Part shown: positions 35,376 through 44,691 of the stretch, piece by piece
Numbering within the stretch: the first letter of the stretch is position 1
Layout of the letters: every line of letters starts with the position of its first letter
From: a virus
IMG/VR virus record: IMGVR_UViG_3300000405_000005
Span: 1 to 52,095 of that record
DNA: 52,095 bases
Reading direction: 5' to 3' (one strand)
Notes under the pieces: model-generated
Told to the model about the DNA's origin: nothing
Database searches by the model: none
What the model saw: the letters and a program-made list of their open reading frames with translations, nothing else
Program-made: the position numbers and the translations under genes

Positions 35376-38249
35376 ATGACACAATTTGACCTCTTAAACG
35401 CTGTGCAACCTTCCTCTGGATGGTTTGCCGTGCTTGGTATTAAGGGAGTCGATAACATCAAACAGTACCTCGTGGAAACCCGCGAGGAAGTAGATGAAAT
35501 TGCCGCTTTGATGGTGCAACAGAAGCGGAATGTTTTCTTCGGTGTAGCAAAATACACTGACGGATCAGGCCGAAAAAAGAGTAACGTCAGAGCCATTAAA
35601 TCTTTCTGGTTGGACATCGACTGCGGACCTACCAAGGTAATAGTAAACCAAAAAACCCAAAGGCCGGATGGTTATATAGACCAGCCTTCCGCCTTAGCCG
35701 CATTACAAAAGTTTTGTCGGACTATCGGCCTACCTAAACCCATCCTCGTTAATTCAGGGCGCGGGTTACACGTATACTGGCCGATGACCGAGGAAGTGAC
35801 TCGTGAGCAGTGGGAGCCTGTCGCTGCGCGACTACGCGAACTCTGTGTAACCCACGAACTTCACGTTGATCCTGCGGTTTTTGAGGTGGCACGGGTACTA
35901 CGTATACCGGACACCCTTAACTTTAAAGACGATCCAGCTAGCCTAGTATCAGTAATCCATGAAGGTAAGCCAACTAACTTCGAGGACTTTATAACCCTAC
36001 TGGGTATTAAGCAGGTTACAACGGAGCCACTACCAGCGAAGCGCCCCCTCACCGCTCTAGGCAAAGCGTTGCAGGAAAGCATAGGCAAAAGCTTTAAGCG
36101 CATTATGACGCGCAGTTTCAAGGGTCAAGGGTGCCAGCAGCTTCTCGACTGTTACCAGAACCAGACTACTATCTCGGAGCCTCGGTGGTTCGATGCTTTG
36201 TCAGTAGCTAAGTTTTGCGACGACGCCGATAAGTCTATCCACCTACTATCGAACCAGCATCCCGATTATAGTCCCGGGAAAACGGTGCAAAAGATTGCTC
36301 ACATCGAGCAGCCGCACAACTGCGCCACTTTTGAACGGAACAATCCCGGTGGCTGCACTGGGTGCCCAAACTTCGGGAAGATCAAGAACCCGATATCTTT
36401 GGGCATGATAGTTCCCCGCGCTACGGTTGAAGAGCGCACGATGGAATTGCTCAACGAGCGCACAGGTGAAATGGAGATGGTCACCATCCCAGAGTATCCC
36501 AAACCGTTCTATCGCGGCAAGGAAGGTGGCATCTGGCGAGAACCCTTTAAGGACGAGGGTGATCCGGTCTTTGTCTACCAACACGACCTTTATGTGGTGA
36601 AGCGGATGCACGACCCCGTGCAGCGCGATGTTGTCGTTATCCGGCTGCACACACCCAGCGATGGCGTGAAAGAGTTTATCATCCCTAACAACAAGATAAC
36701 AGACAAGACAGAGCTACGCAAAATACTGTCAGGCGAAGGCGTGATGGTTGGCGCGAAGCGCTTCGACCTTATCTGTGAGTACCTAATTTCGGCAATCGAC
36801 ACGTTCCAATATGGCAAAAAGGCAGAACTTATGAGACTCCAATTTGGTTGGGCTGATAATGACAGTAAGTTTATCGTAGGTGATAAGGAAGTCACCGCAG
36901 AGGGCGTATTCTATAGCCCCCCTTCATCAACTACTGAACAGATAGCCACGCATATGGGCGCTGTGGGCACCCTCGATAAGTGGAAGGAAGTGTTCAATAT
37001 CTACGGTCGTCCGGGACTTGAGGGTAATGCGTTTGCTGCGCTTACTGCCTTTGGTGCACCACTTCTGCGCTTCTCTGGCCAGAGTGGTGCCATCATCAAC
37101 GTCATCCATCAACACTCCGGCACTGGTAAGACTACCATCCTACATATGTGCAACAGCGTCTGGGGCCACCCAAAGCACCTCTGCACGACCCCGCAGGACA
37201 CGGTAAACGCCAGTATCATGCGCCTCGGCGTGTATAATAACCTACCTTACACGGTGGATGAAGTGACTAACATGGCCCCAATGGCTTTCTCCGACTTTGC
37301 TTATGCAATGGCGAACGGTAAGGGGAAGGAGCGCATGGAGGCCAGCGGTAACAAGCTCCGCATCAACAACACACGGTGGCAGACAATCAGTCTCTGCTCC
37401 TCGAACGCATCCTTCTATGAAAAGCTAATTAAGGCAAAGGCTACGCCAGACGGGGAGATGATGCGCATGATGGAGTATAAGATCGACTACTCTGGTGTCC
37501 TTGAGGTGGATTATGCAAAACAGATGTTCGACCACCAGCTATTTGGCAACTACGGCCATGCGGGGGTAATCTACGCCACCTACCTGATTAAGAAAAAGAA
37601 GGAAGTGATCGAGACGTTCAAGCAAATCCAAGCTAAGTTAGACCGCGAACTCAAGTTGACGCAGCGCGAACGTTTCTGGTCCGCCGTCATTGCTGCGAAT
37701 ATTACTGGAGGCTTGATCGCTAAGGAGCTTGGCCTAATTGATTGGGATATGAAGCGTATCTATAAGTGGGCTACCCAGATGCTGCTTGTTCTACGTGAAG
37801 ATGTGCAGCCCCCCGCTACTGACCTTGCGACCATCATTGGTGACTATCTGAACCGCCACGTACAGAATATTCTCGTCGTTAACGATAACGTGGACCGCCG
37901 CACTCAAATGCCGATGCTGCCGCAGCTTGAACCGAAAGGTGAACTGCTGGTACGCTACGAGCCAGATACCAACCGTATGTATATATCTGCAAAGCACTTT
38001 AAGAACGACTGTGTTGATACCCAGATTAACTACAAGGAAACCCTAGACCAGCTTAGGAAGCAGGGCATATACCTCAGGCCAGAGGTGAAGCGGCTATCAA
38101 AGGGTATGAAGGTTATCACGCCGGGGGTCTATTCGTTGGTCTTTGATACGACTGTGGGTGGCTTCCTCAACTTGGATAGCATCGTGGGAAGCGACACTAC
38201 GGAGCAGACTGGCGAGGTGGGGCAGGTCGATGAGAGTGGGGGGGATTGA
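35376..38249 (+). CDS. Primase-helicase (AEP primase plus SF3-like helicase), 957 aa
   Basis: The N-terminal domain has SFWLDIDCG near residues 76-84 and NSGRGLHVYW near 125-134, with VDPAVFEVARVLRIPDTLNF: the acidic D-x-D, S-x-H and later D of archaeo-eukaryotic primases. A Cys-rich middle follows (CATFERNNPGGCTGCPNFG), then a C-terminal ATPase with Walker A HQHSGTGKTTILHM near residue 577 and ATAP/Walker B-like LPYTVDEVTNMAP. The enzyme would both prime and unwind at the fork, as no separate DnaB- or DnaG-like genes exist here. It starts at ATG 35376 with weak ribosome binding. Confidence 0.82.
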   Translation: MTQFDLLNAVQPSSGWFAVLGIKGVDNIKQYLVETREEVDEIAALMVQQKRNVFFGVAKYTDGSGRKKSNVRAIKSFWLDIDCGPTKVIVNQKTQRPDGYIDQPSALAALQKFCRTIGLPKPILVNSGRGLHVYWPMTEEVTREQWEPVAARLRELCVTHELHVDPAVFEVARVLRIPDTLNFKDDPASLVSVIHEGKPTNFEDFITLLGIKQVTTEPLPAKRPLTALGKALQESIGKSFKRIMTRSFKGQGCQQLLDCYQNQTTISEPRWFDALSVAKFCDDADKSIHLLSNQHPDYSPGKTVQKIAHIEQPHNCATFERNNPGGCTGCPNFGKIKNPISLGMIVPRATVEERTMELLNERTGEMEMVTIPEYPKPFYRGKEGGIWREPFKDEGDPVFVYQHDLYVVKRMHDPVQRDVVVIRLHTPSDGVKEFIIPNNKITDKTELRKILSGEGVMVGAKRFDLICEYLISAIDTFQYGKKAELMRLQFGWADNDSKFIVGDKEVTAEGVFYSPPSSTTEQIATHMGAVGTLDKWKEVFNIYGRPGLEGNAFAALTAFGAPLLRFSGQSGAIINVIHQHSGTGKTTILHMCNSVWGHPKHLCTTPQDTVNASIMRLGVYNNLPYTVDEVTNMAPMAFSDFAYAMANGKGKERMEASGNKLRINNTRWQTISLCSSNASFYEKLIKAKATPDGEMMRMMEYKIDYSGVLEVDYAKQMFDHQLFGNYGHAGVIYATYLIKKKKEVIETFKQIQAKLDRELKLTQRERFWSAVIAANITGGLIAKELGLIDWDMKRIYKWATQMLLVLREDVQPPATDLATIIGDYLNRHVQNILVVNDNVDRRTQMPMLPQLEPKGELLVRYEPDTNRMYISAKHFKNDCVDTQINYKETLDQLRKQGIYLRPEVKRLSKGMKVITPGVYSLVFDTTVGGFLNLDSIVGSDTTEQTGEVGQVDESGGD

Positions 38250-38424
38250 TTACGACATTGACTGGCGCACCTTCAAAAAAGGTAGGTCAATGTTCTTCCC
38301 GTGCCTCGACGTTGTGGAGGCCAAGCAAAGCATAGTGGACGTCTGTGGGCGTCTGCGGATAAAGATCTTGATGAAAGTCGTGATCTGCGATGGAATTAGG
38401 GGTTTACGTATCTGGCGTCAGTGA
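38230..38424 (+). CDS. Conserved small protein, 64 aa
   Basis: ATG 38230 lies 20 bases before the end of the primase-helicase gene. The protein MRVGGIDYDIDWRTFKKGRS then MFFPCLDVVEAKQSIVDVCG and LRIKILMKVVICDGIRGLRI is an alpha/beta unit that I recall as a small conserved phage protein without a role. It is the last gene of the rightward block. Confidence 0.65.
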   Translation: MRVGGIDYDIDWRTFKKGRSMFFPCLDVVEAKQSIVDVCGRLRIKILMKVVICDGIRGLRIWRQ

Positions 38425-38459
38425 GTATAACATCGTTTCAGGAAGTTTGCTCCTTCCCC

Positions 38460-38475
38460 GGTACCCTCGGGTACC
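38460..38475. other. Short inverted repeat before the main terminator
   Basis: GGTACCC, TC, GGGTACC. With the terminator at 38479 it makes two successive hairpins at the end of the rightward transcript. Confidence 0.5.
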
Positions 38476-38478
38476 ACT

Positions 38479-38512
38479 AGCCCCCCAGTTTGCACCAACT
38501 GGGGGGCTTTTT
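38479..38512 (+). terminator. Strong rho-independent terminator at the convergence point
   Basis: AGCCCCCCAGTT, loop TGCACC, AACTGGGGGGCT, followed by TTTTTA. The perfect 12-bp stem and T tract end the early block. The 2048-aa late gene ends at 38511 on the other strand, so the hairpin serves as the convergence point. Confidence 0.92.
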
Positions 38513-41500
38513 ATTGACCTTGCGCCAACATATCTTGGGCAAGTACCCGCATATTCTTATCTGTCTGGATACCGCCAATATCCCCGGCCACTGCACGATC
38601 CTCCGCACGGGACACAACTGACTGCTTCATCTGGGGGCCAGTGATTGGCTTGATGAGGCCATACTCCATATTATACTCATCCCACCGCTCAGTAGCCTTC
38701 TCGTAGGCAGTTTCGTTCTCGGGAGTAGGTTTAGATAGGTACTTAAGGTACGCTTCCGCATAACCGCGCTGAACCTTTGACCTAATAGTATCGATCTTAT
38801 CCTCGGCGCGGGAGAACAAGATGTTGCGCTTCTGTATTTCTGCCACCTCAGTCGAACCAAAACCTATATTTTGCGCGAAGAGCTTACCTACAGTGTAAAA
38901 CTCTTCAGACTTAAGCTCTACGTTCTTAGAGGTAATGTATCCTTCTTCCTGAAGGCGTTTAGCAATCAGGGGTTGGCGCAGGAAGTTGTATGGCATGAGC
39001 TTTTCAGCCGCACGTTGACCATCACCTGCAAGCATAAAGTCAATGCCTTGAGATATTTGCTTAGCCATACCGCCAGACGCACCTAGACCAGCGCTCATGA
39101 TCAGGTTCTGCACTGCATCAGCAACATTCTTCGCTGGCTGCTCGTCACGGAAGAACATATTGTTAAGCGACATGGACGATTCAAAGTTGATGTCCGTGTA
39201 GGCCGAGATCGGCCCCATCTCAAGTGCACGTTGCGCAACGCCCCCACCCAACATATTGGGTAAGAACCACTGCCGGAACCAAAGATCCATGCTGGCGTAA
39301 GCCATAGGATTACCAGACTCCGCATTATACATGCCCGGGTCTTCATCGTCGTCCTCAAGTAGAGGGCGGAATAACTCTCGTGCAACATCAGCAAGCCCCA
39401 TGAACGTCGTGTACAACGGCAAACCAGTGGCACCAGCCCACATGAAGGTTGAGGCCATCGTGCCGAAGAACATAATCGACGCATCCCTACGTTCTTTAGA
39501 TGTCGATTTAAGGCTCACGGCGTTGTAAAAACTCCTGATGAGCAGCGAGGACATGTTCATCGGGAAAGTAGCGAACTGAAAAACAACGCGACCTAGAGGC
39601 CCACGCGCTACCATCGGCTTAGAGTCTACCTCATAATCAAATAGACCCTCAAGGGTAAGCTCCGCAGCCTTCTGCTCTGCACGTTTAGCAGCATCTGCTT
39701 CGCTAACACCTGCTTTACGTAGCTTCTTATACTCAAGCTCACCGGCTGACATGAACATGATTTCACGCGATAGACGCTCAGTGTGAAAGCCCGCGCCTGT
39801 CATGAAGTTATGCACAAAGTTTAAGGTCTTACGCCCTGACTCAAGCACTACGTTATTAAAAACTCCAGTGTCTACCTGTGCGTCACCCACGATGTCGCCG
39901 GTATAATTAGTAGAGAACATCCCACGGTCATTACCACCACTCCACAAACCTTTAAGGAATGTTCGCATCTCGGGATTAGGGTTGTCGTTGATGTAGCCGC
40001 CATCATTCATGGAAGGCTGGCCCCAGTTGGTAATGACGTTACCATCCTCATCAAGCTTTGATACACCTAGCAGCTTATAGAAACGAGTCATGTTACGGAA
40101 GGCCAGCGCGGGGGCACCGACACCGTAGTCGCGGATGAGCAGCGTTATACCGACAGTCGAAAGCTGCAGGGGTTGGATGATAGCCGTTTTAAGGCTGGTC
40201 ATCATATACAAGAACGTAGCGCGATTTAATCCAGTAGCAATAAACTCAGCCCAAGGATCACCTTTAGTAGGTGCTAGCTGCCGCCCAGCAAATTCAGCCA
40301 TTTGATCGACGTAAGGCGACAACCGGTCTTTATCAGGATCGTTCTGAATAATAGCGTAGGCCCTGCCTAAATTATTACGGATAGTATCTGCGTGCTCTAA
40401 ACGAGCAAGGCGGCTAGCCGCTGCACTCTGAGTGACGACAAAACTACGCAATGTATTAGCCGTAAAACCCGTAACGCCTTGACGCCGCCGCATAGCCGCA
40501 GCCTGCATAGTCTTTGGCATAGTCTGCAGATACATCTCAGTAAGCTGTTCTTTGACAGCCTTAAGATCTCCAATATTCCCGGCATCCAACTCATTAAGCA
40601 TTTTCTGCAGTATATTTGTAGGATCGTTTTCTACAACATCGCTCTGCAACGTGTTGGCGTTATCACCAAAGCTAAGCTCACCTGAGTTGATAACGTCGTC
40701 GTATAAGCGCCTTTCACCCCTCTCAACCATCCCATCGTAACGTTCACTAAGCACAAGATCACGTTCAACCTTGCTAGCAAACTGGAAGTATCCACGGTCT
40801 TTACCGGTACCAAACCGCATCCAGTAATCGCCTTCGCGCCCAAGCGGGAAGTAGAGACCAATCTTTTCTGCTTCTGCAAACATTGCCTTTAGCTGCGTAG
40901 TAGCAGCAACCTTACGGGTAGGTGAAAGAGTGGAGTTGTTGATACGGTTTAGCATTGTACTAAGTTGGCGGTCGAAAGTTTCCCGATAGGCTTTAGCCGC
41001 CATATCAAATATTTTTCGGCCTTCGCCGTTACCGTTCGCGGGGTTAGCAAGGGCATCCCAACGTTTATACACGGCTTCAGCTAACTCGGTGCGGTCCTTG
41101 ATCCGGTTGTTTTTGGCACGCTGCCCCAGCTTGGAGTCCGCGATGACTGCCTTAATTTTTTCGTCCTGCGCAATGAAATCACGGACGTTGGTCGCAAGGC
41201 GCGGGTCAATATCGTATAGGGTGCTAAGGTTCATCATATCAGATAGGAGTTTACCCCCTTCCTTAAAACGCCCATTAAACTTGTTCCAACGATACGCGCT
41301 GGCTTGTACCTTCACTTGCATCGCAGACCGGGTGTTGCGCATCTCCGTCATAGCTAGTGCTACTTTATCAAGGCGCGTCCCTAGAGCATTTGACTGGCGC
41401 TTCGCCAGCCGAACCACATTTATAGGAGTAATGAACTGCAACATAATCCGACCACGTTTGATCGTGATATTGGCGGGGATGATACGCATGAGGTGGCGCG

Positions 41501-44500
41501 AACGACGAACGCTACGCTCTATCGACATAATGATTGAAGTAGCTTGGTTAGTAGCGCTAGGGTTATGTGAGTCGGCAAGCATTTTTTCAGCCCGCGTCAC
41601 TGCTTTGCCCGGGCCAGTTTTCTTTTTGCGGGCGTAACGCTGACCAGTTTCACCTTCTTGCGTACCGTTAATGGCCATATCATGAGCACGTGAGAGGATA
41701 GCTCCGACTTCAGCGTCACTGAAGTTTGACTTAATACCGATACGGCGACCAACATCCTTGATGACCCCCGTAATCTTGGCCAGTAGACTAGCTTCGATTT
41801 TACCAGCTTCCGACCGCTTTGCGAGGATTTCCTCTACTGCACGGGCAAGTGGGTCAGGGTCGTTAGGGTATGCGTCAGGGTTCTCTGCAATGAACGCATC
41901 AGTGTCGTCACGCAGCTTCTTATTGCCGCGATACATTTCTTTAAGGCGAGTATCGAGACGGCTACGGAACAACCGCGATAGACCCACGTGCCCCAAGACT
42001 TCATGATACAGGGTAGCCACCGCATCAGCAGCGTCAGCAAGTTGGTCGGCAATAAGGTGCACCCGCCCATCGGGGGTAGTGATACCGGCTGCGTCTGTTG
42101 CGCCATCTGCTTCAGCCTGCTGTCGGGCTTCTATCGGTAAATCGGAGAACGACTGTACCACATTTGGGCTAGCGCCAATACCCTTAGATACTGCGCCTAC
42201 AGCAGCTTGCGCATCAGCAAGTGGTATACCTGCATTCTCAGTGCCGGGACGGTAGCGTTGATTGAACTGTTCTTCAGAAAAACGAGACCTAGCCCGCTCG
42301 AGTGCGGCAAGGATTTTCTCAGGAGTACCACGTTTACCCTCTGCCGCAGAGATAAGTAGATTGTACGTCTTCTCGTCGATCTCAGGTAGTGGGTTACCAT
42401 TATCATCTTCAGCCCAATAGGCATCTTCAACAGCTTCTAGCGCCCCATTAAACGCGGCTTCCTCGTCTTCGGCCACTGGCTCAGTTACGGCGGTTTCCTC
42501 CACCGCCACCTCGGGCGTAGTTTCTTGTATGGTTTCTTCGGCCACTGGCTCAGTTACGGCGGTTTCCTCCACCGCCACCCCGGGCGTAGTTTCTTGTATG
42601 GTTTCTTCGGCCACTGGCTCAGTTACGGCGGTTTCTTCGGCCACTGGCTCAGTTACGGCGGTTTCCTCCACCGTCACCTCGGGCGCAGTGGGGGTTTCAG
42701 TGATACCAACATCACGTGCTGCTGTCTCAGCCAGCGAAGGAACAACACTACCAGTAGGCGCAGCAGCTTGCTCGATAGCCTCTACAACAGGAGCCACCGC
42801 AACTTCGTCAACCGAAGGTGGCGCGGGGACAACAGCGGGAGCCGGAGCTTCCATCGCGGGTTGCGCAGCAATAGCTGCAAGCTGGGTTTTGTTAAGGACT
42901 GCGTTAATAGCTGTAGCAGCATCAGGTTGGCGACCGTTTGCAAGTTGGTTCTTCGCCATCGCCTGCTGTCTATCGGTAATCTCAAGACCAGCAAGGGTAG
43001 GGTCGTTAGCCACCGTGTCTACCACAAGTTGCTGCGCGGCCACAGTCCGCTGCTTAAGCGGAGCCGCCATATCAATAGTGGGTGTAGTCCCGGCGGTATC
43101 TAATGCGGGGGCAGGAGTAATTTCAACCGGGTTTACAACTGAAGCAGTTGGAGCCAACATATCAACAGTAGGCGCAACTGAAGCAGTGGCAGGGGTAGCC
43201 GCAGCCCGCTCAGCACTCCGAAGTATACTACCGATAGCATCAATTGGCGCAATTTCCGGCGATGAAACAATAAGCTCCGCCACAGCGTTGCGGGTTTCGG
43301 GGGTAAGCTCTGTTACCCCATACTCAGCCTCAATATCATCTACATACGTTGCAAACTCGGCGTCGATAGCTGGTAAAACTTCTGCTACCTTCTCAGGAGT
43401 AACCGCTTGTGGTGGTACACGTAATATAGTAGCGCCAGTAGTATTAGCCTCCGGGGCGTTAACGTTAGCTACACTTACTGTGGGTGCAGCCGCTGGCGTA
43501 CCGCCTGAAGTATCTATCCCTCCAAGATCATCAGCGGAAACACCAATAATACTAGGTAGGGAACGGCTAGCTTTGATCATTGCCTGATCCATAGGCATAC
43601 CATCAGCCACATATTTATTAACTAGGGCACTATAAGTAGCGCCAATCGACTCCTCATCGAGGTCAATACTCGCAGATCTAACTTGTCGCGCAAGTTCACG
43701 GCTAGCACGAAGTTGTGTTTCTTTATTACCAGCCCCAAGCTCACCGACCTTAGGCCGGAAGGGGGCGACTACAGCTTCCTTGGCCCCACTAAACACGGTG
43801 CCACCAAACGCACCCGCTAGACCGGCTTCGAGAGTCTCGAGCATAGACCGTTTGGTAGTAGGGTCAGTACCTCCCGCCACCTGCTCGATTATGTTCTGAA
43901 GGATTTCGGTACCGGATTCTACGCCCGCTGTCTTAGACACCCGGATTACAGCCTGCTTAAGCCCCCTCTCGAGGACTTTACGCGCCGCGAGCGCAGCGGT
44001 TGTGCTAAGTACTTTACCGCCTACACCTGTAAGAATATCAAGCGCGGAAGATACAGCGGTGCCGACAACTGCGCGACCTATATCATCAATGCCTTCGGTC
44101 TTCTGCCGCTCTCGGATACCCCCGTAAGTTACTGGTGCACTGCCACCGAACATAACTGCCCCAGCAGCTACGGGGCTACGAGTAACAGCGCCGGTAACTA
44201 TACCTGCTAGGGTCGGAATAGAACTCTCTGCTACCGTCTCGGCCAGTGAGCCAATTTTACGCCCGAAGCCTTCTTCCTCAAATACCCCCTTAAACTTACG
44301 GGGTCCAAGCTCTTCTTCGCGAGCCTGTGCAGCTTCGCGTAAATACTTAGCTGATTCCCCGGTTAGACCCTGTAGGCTATTGGGTAAGTCTTCAATTACA
44401 GTAGCCAAACCCGACTGGGTTGCGGGTACGCCCCGCTTGAGCGCACGAGTAAGAAAGTTTCCCTGCTCTTCATCGGCAGCAGGTGCAACGGTAGGTACAG

Positions 44501-44657
44501 CTACAGGAGTAGGTGTGGTGGGAGTACCACCTTGGGACTCAAGATAAGCGCCAATACGCTTACGTAGTTCCGCTTTAACTTTTTCAGGTGGTACATCATC
44601 CGTAGCGGCAAGCTGAAACACCTGACCACCGGGACCCGTCATTGTATATGTCGGCAT
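38511..44657 (-). CDS. Giant polyvalent virion protein with metallopeptidase-like domain, 2048 aa
   Basis: By size and content this is an ejected internal virion protein. The N-terminus is MPTYTMTGPGGQVFQLAATD; a Gly/Ala-rich membrane-like section lies near residues 155-260. Residues about 655-735 hold acidic repeats (VTEPVAEETIQETTP). A zincin motif, LYHEVLGHVGL (H885, E886, H890), suggests a metallopeptidase. Long helical regions follow, and the C-terminal third contains segments such as LYMMTSLKTAIIQPLQLSTV and FQFATFPMNMSSLLIRSFYN, which could insert in a membrane. Such proteins travel into the host with the DNA and can form an ejection channel. Confidence 0.75.
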   Translation of the reverse strand: MPTYTMTGPGGQVFQLAATDDVPPEKVKAELRKRIGAYLESQGGTPTTPTPVAVPTVAPAADEEQGNFLTRALKRGVPATQSGLATVIEDLPNSLQGLTGESAKYLREAAQAREEELGPRKFKGVFEEEGFGRKIGSLAETVAESSIPTLAGIVTGAVTRSPVAAGAVMFGGSAPVTYGGIRERQKTEGIDDIGRAVVGTAVSSALDILTGVGGKVLSTTAALAARKVLERGLKQAVIRVSKTAGVESGTEILQNIIEQVAGGTDPTTKRSMLETLEAGLAGAFGGTVFSGAKEAVVAPFRPKVGELGAGNKETQLRASRELARQVRSASIDLDEESIGATYSALVNKYVADGMPMDQAMIKASRSLPSIIGVSADDLGGIDTSGGTPAAAPTVSVANVNAPEANTTGATILRVPPQAVTPEKVAEVLPAIDAEFATYVDDIEAEYGVTELTPETRNAVAELIVSSPEIAPIDAIGSILRSAERAAATPATASVAPTVDMLAPTASVVNPVEITPAPALDTAGTTPTIDMAAPLKQRTVAAQQLVVDTVANDPTLAGLEITDRQQAMAKNQLANGRQPDAATAINAVLNKTQLAAIAAQPAMEAPAPAVVPAPPSVDEVAVAPVVEAIEQAAAPTGSVVPSLAETAARDVGITETPTAPEVTVEETAVTEPVAEETAVTEPVAEETIQETTPGVAVEETAVTEPVAEETIQETTPEVAVEETAVTEPVAEDEEAAFNGALEAVEDAYWAEDDNGNPLPEIDEKTYNLLISAAEGKRGTPEKILAALERARSRFSEEQFNQRYRPGTENAGIPLADAQAAVGAVSKGIGASPNVVQSFSDLPIEARQQAEADGATDAAGITTPDGRVHLIADQLADAADAVATLYHEVLGHVGLSRLFRSRLDTRLKEMYRGNKKLRDDTDAFIAENPDAYPNDPDPLARAVEEILAKRSEAGKIEASLLAKITGVIKDVGRRIGIKSNFSDAEVGAILSRAHDMAINGTQEGETGQRYARKKKTGPGKAVTRAEKMLADSHNPSATNQATSIIMSIERSVRRSRHLMRIIPANITIKRGRIMLQFITPINVVRLAKRQSNALGTRLDKVALAMTEMRNTRSAMQVKVQASAYRWNKFNGRFKEGGKLLSDMMNLSTLYDIDPRLATNVRDFIAQDEKIKAVIADSKLGQRAKNNRIKDRTELAEAVYKRWDALANPANGNGEGRKIFDMAAKAYRETFDRQLSTMLNRINNSTLSPTRKVAATTQLKAMFAEAEKIGLYFPLGREGDYWMRFGTGKDRGYFQFASKVERDLVLSERYDGMVERGERRLYDDVINSGELSFGDNANTLQSDVVENDPTNILQKMLNELDAGNIGDLKAVKEQLTEMYLQTMPKTMQAAAMRRRQGVTGFTANTLRSFVVTQSAAASRLARLEHADTIRNNLGRAYAIIQNDPDKDRLSPYVDQMAEFAGRQLAPTKGDPWAEFIATGLNRATFLYMMTSLKTAIIQPLQLSTVGITLLIRDYGVGAPALAFRNMTRFYKLLGVSKLDEDGNVITNWGQPSMNDGGYINDNPNPEMRTFLKGLWSGGNDRGMFSTNYTGDIVGDAQVDTGVFNNVVLESGRKTLNFVHNFMTGAGFHTERLSREIMFMSAGELEYKKLRKAGVSEADAAKRAEQKAAELTLEGLFDYEVDSKPMVARGPLGRVVFQFATFPMNMSSLLIRSFYNAVSLKSTSKERRDASIMFFGTMASTFMWAGATGLPLYTTFMGLADVARELFRPLLEDDDEDPGMYNAESGNPMAYASMDLWFRQWFLPNMLGGGVAQRALEMGPISAYTDINFESSMSLNNMFFRDEQPAKNVADAVQNLIMSAGLGASGGMAKQISQGIDFMLAGDGQRAAEKLMPYNFLRQPLIAKRLQEEGYITSKNVELKSEEFYTVGKLFAQNIGFGSTEVAEIQKRNILFSRAEDKIDTIRSKVQRGYAEAYLKYLSKPTPENETAYEKATERWDEYNMEYGLIKPITGPQMKQSVVSRAEDRAVAGDIGGIQTDKNMRVLAQDMLAQGQ
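42466..42690. repeat. 69-bp tandem repeats in the giant gene
   Basis: A unit beginning TCTTCGGCCACTGGCTCAG recurs at 42466, 42535 and 42604 (69-bp steps) and again at 42634 (30-bp step). All steps are multiples of three, so it adds EETAVTEPVAEETIQETTP units to the protein linker. Confidence 0.88.
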
Positions 44658-44691
44658 TTACACGGCTTTCTTATCAGTAGTAGCCTTTAAC

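Noticed and set aside
42529-43587. A 352-codon plus-strand open frame opposite the giant late gene
   Set aside because: It is the complement of Ala/Val/Thr-rich and repeat-encoding sequence, has no ribosome-binding site, and runs against a convincing 2048-aa gene.
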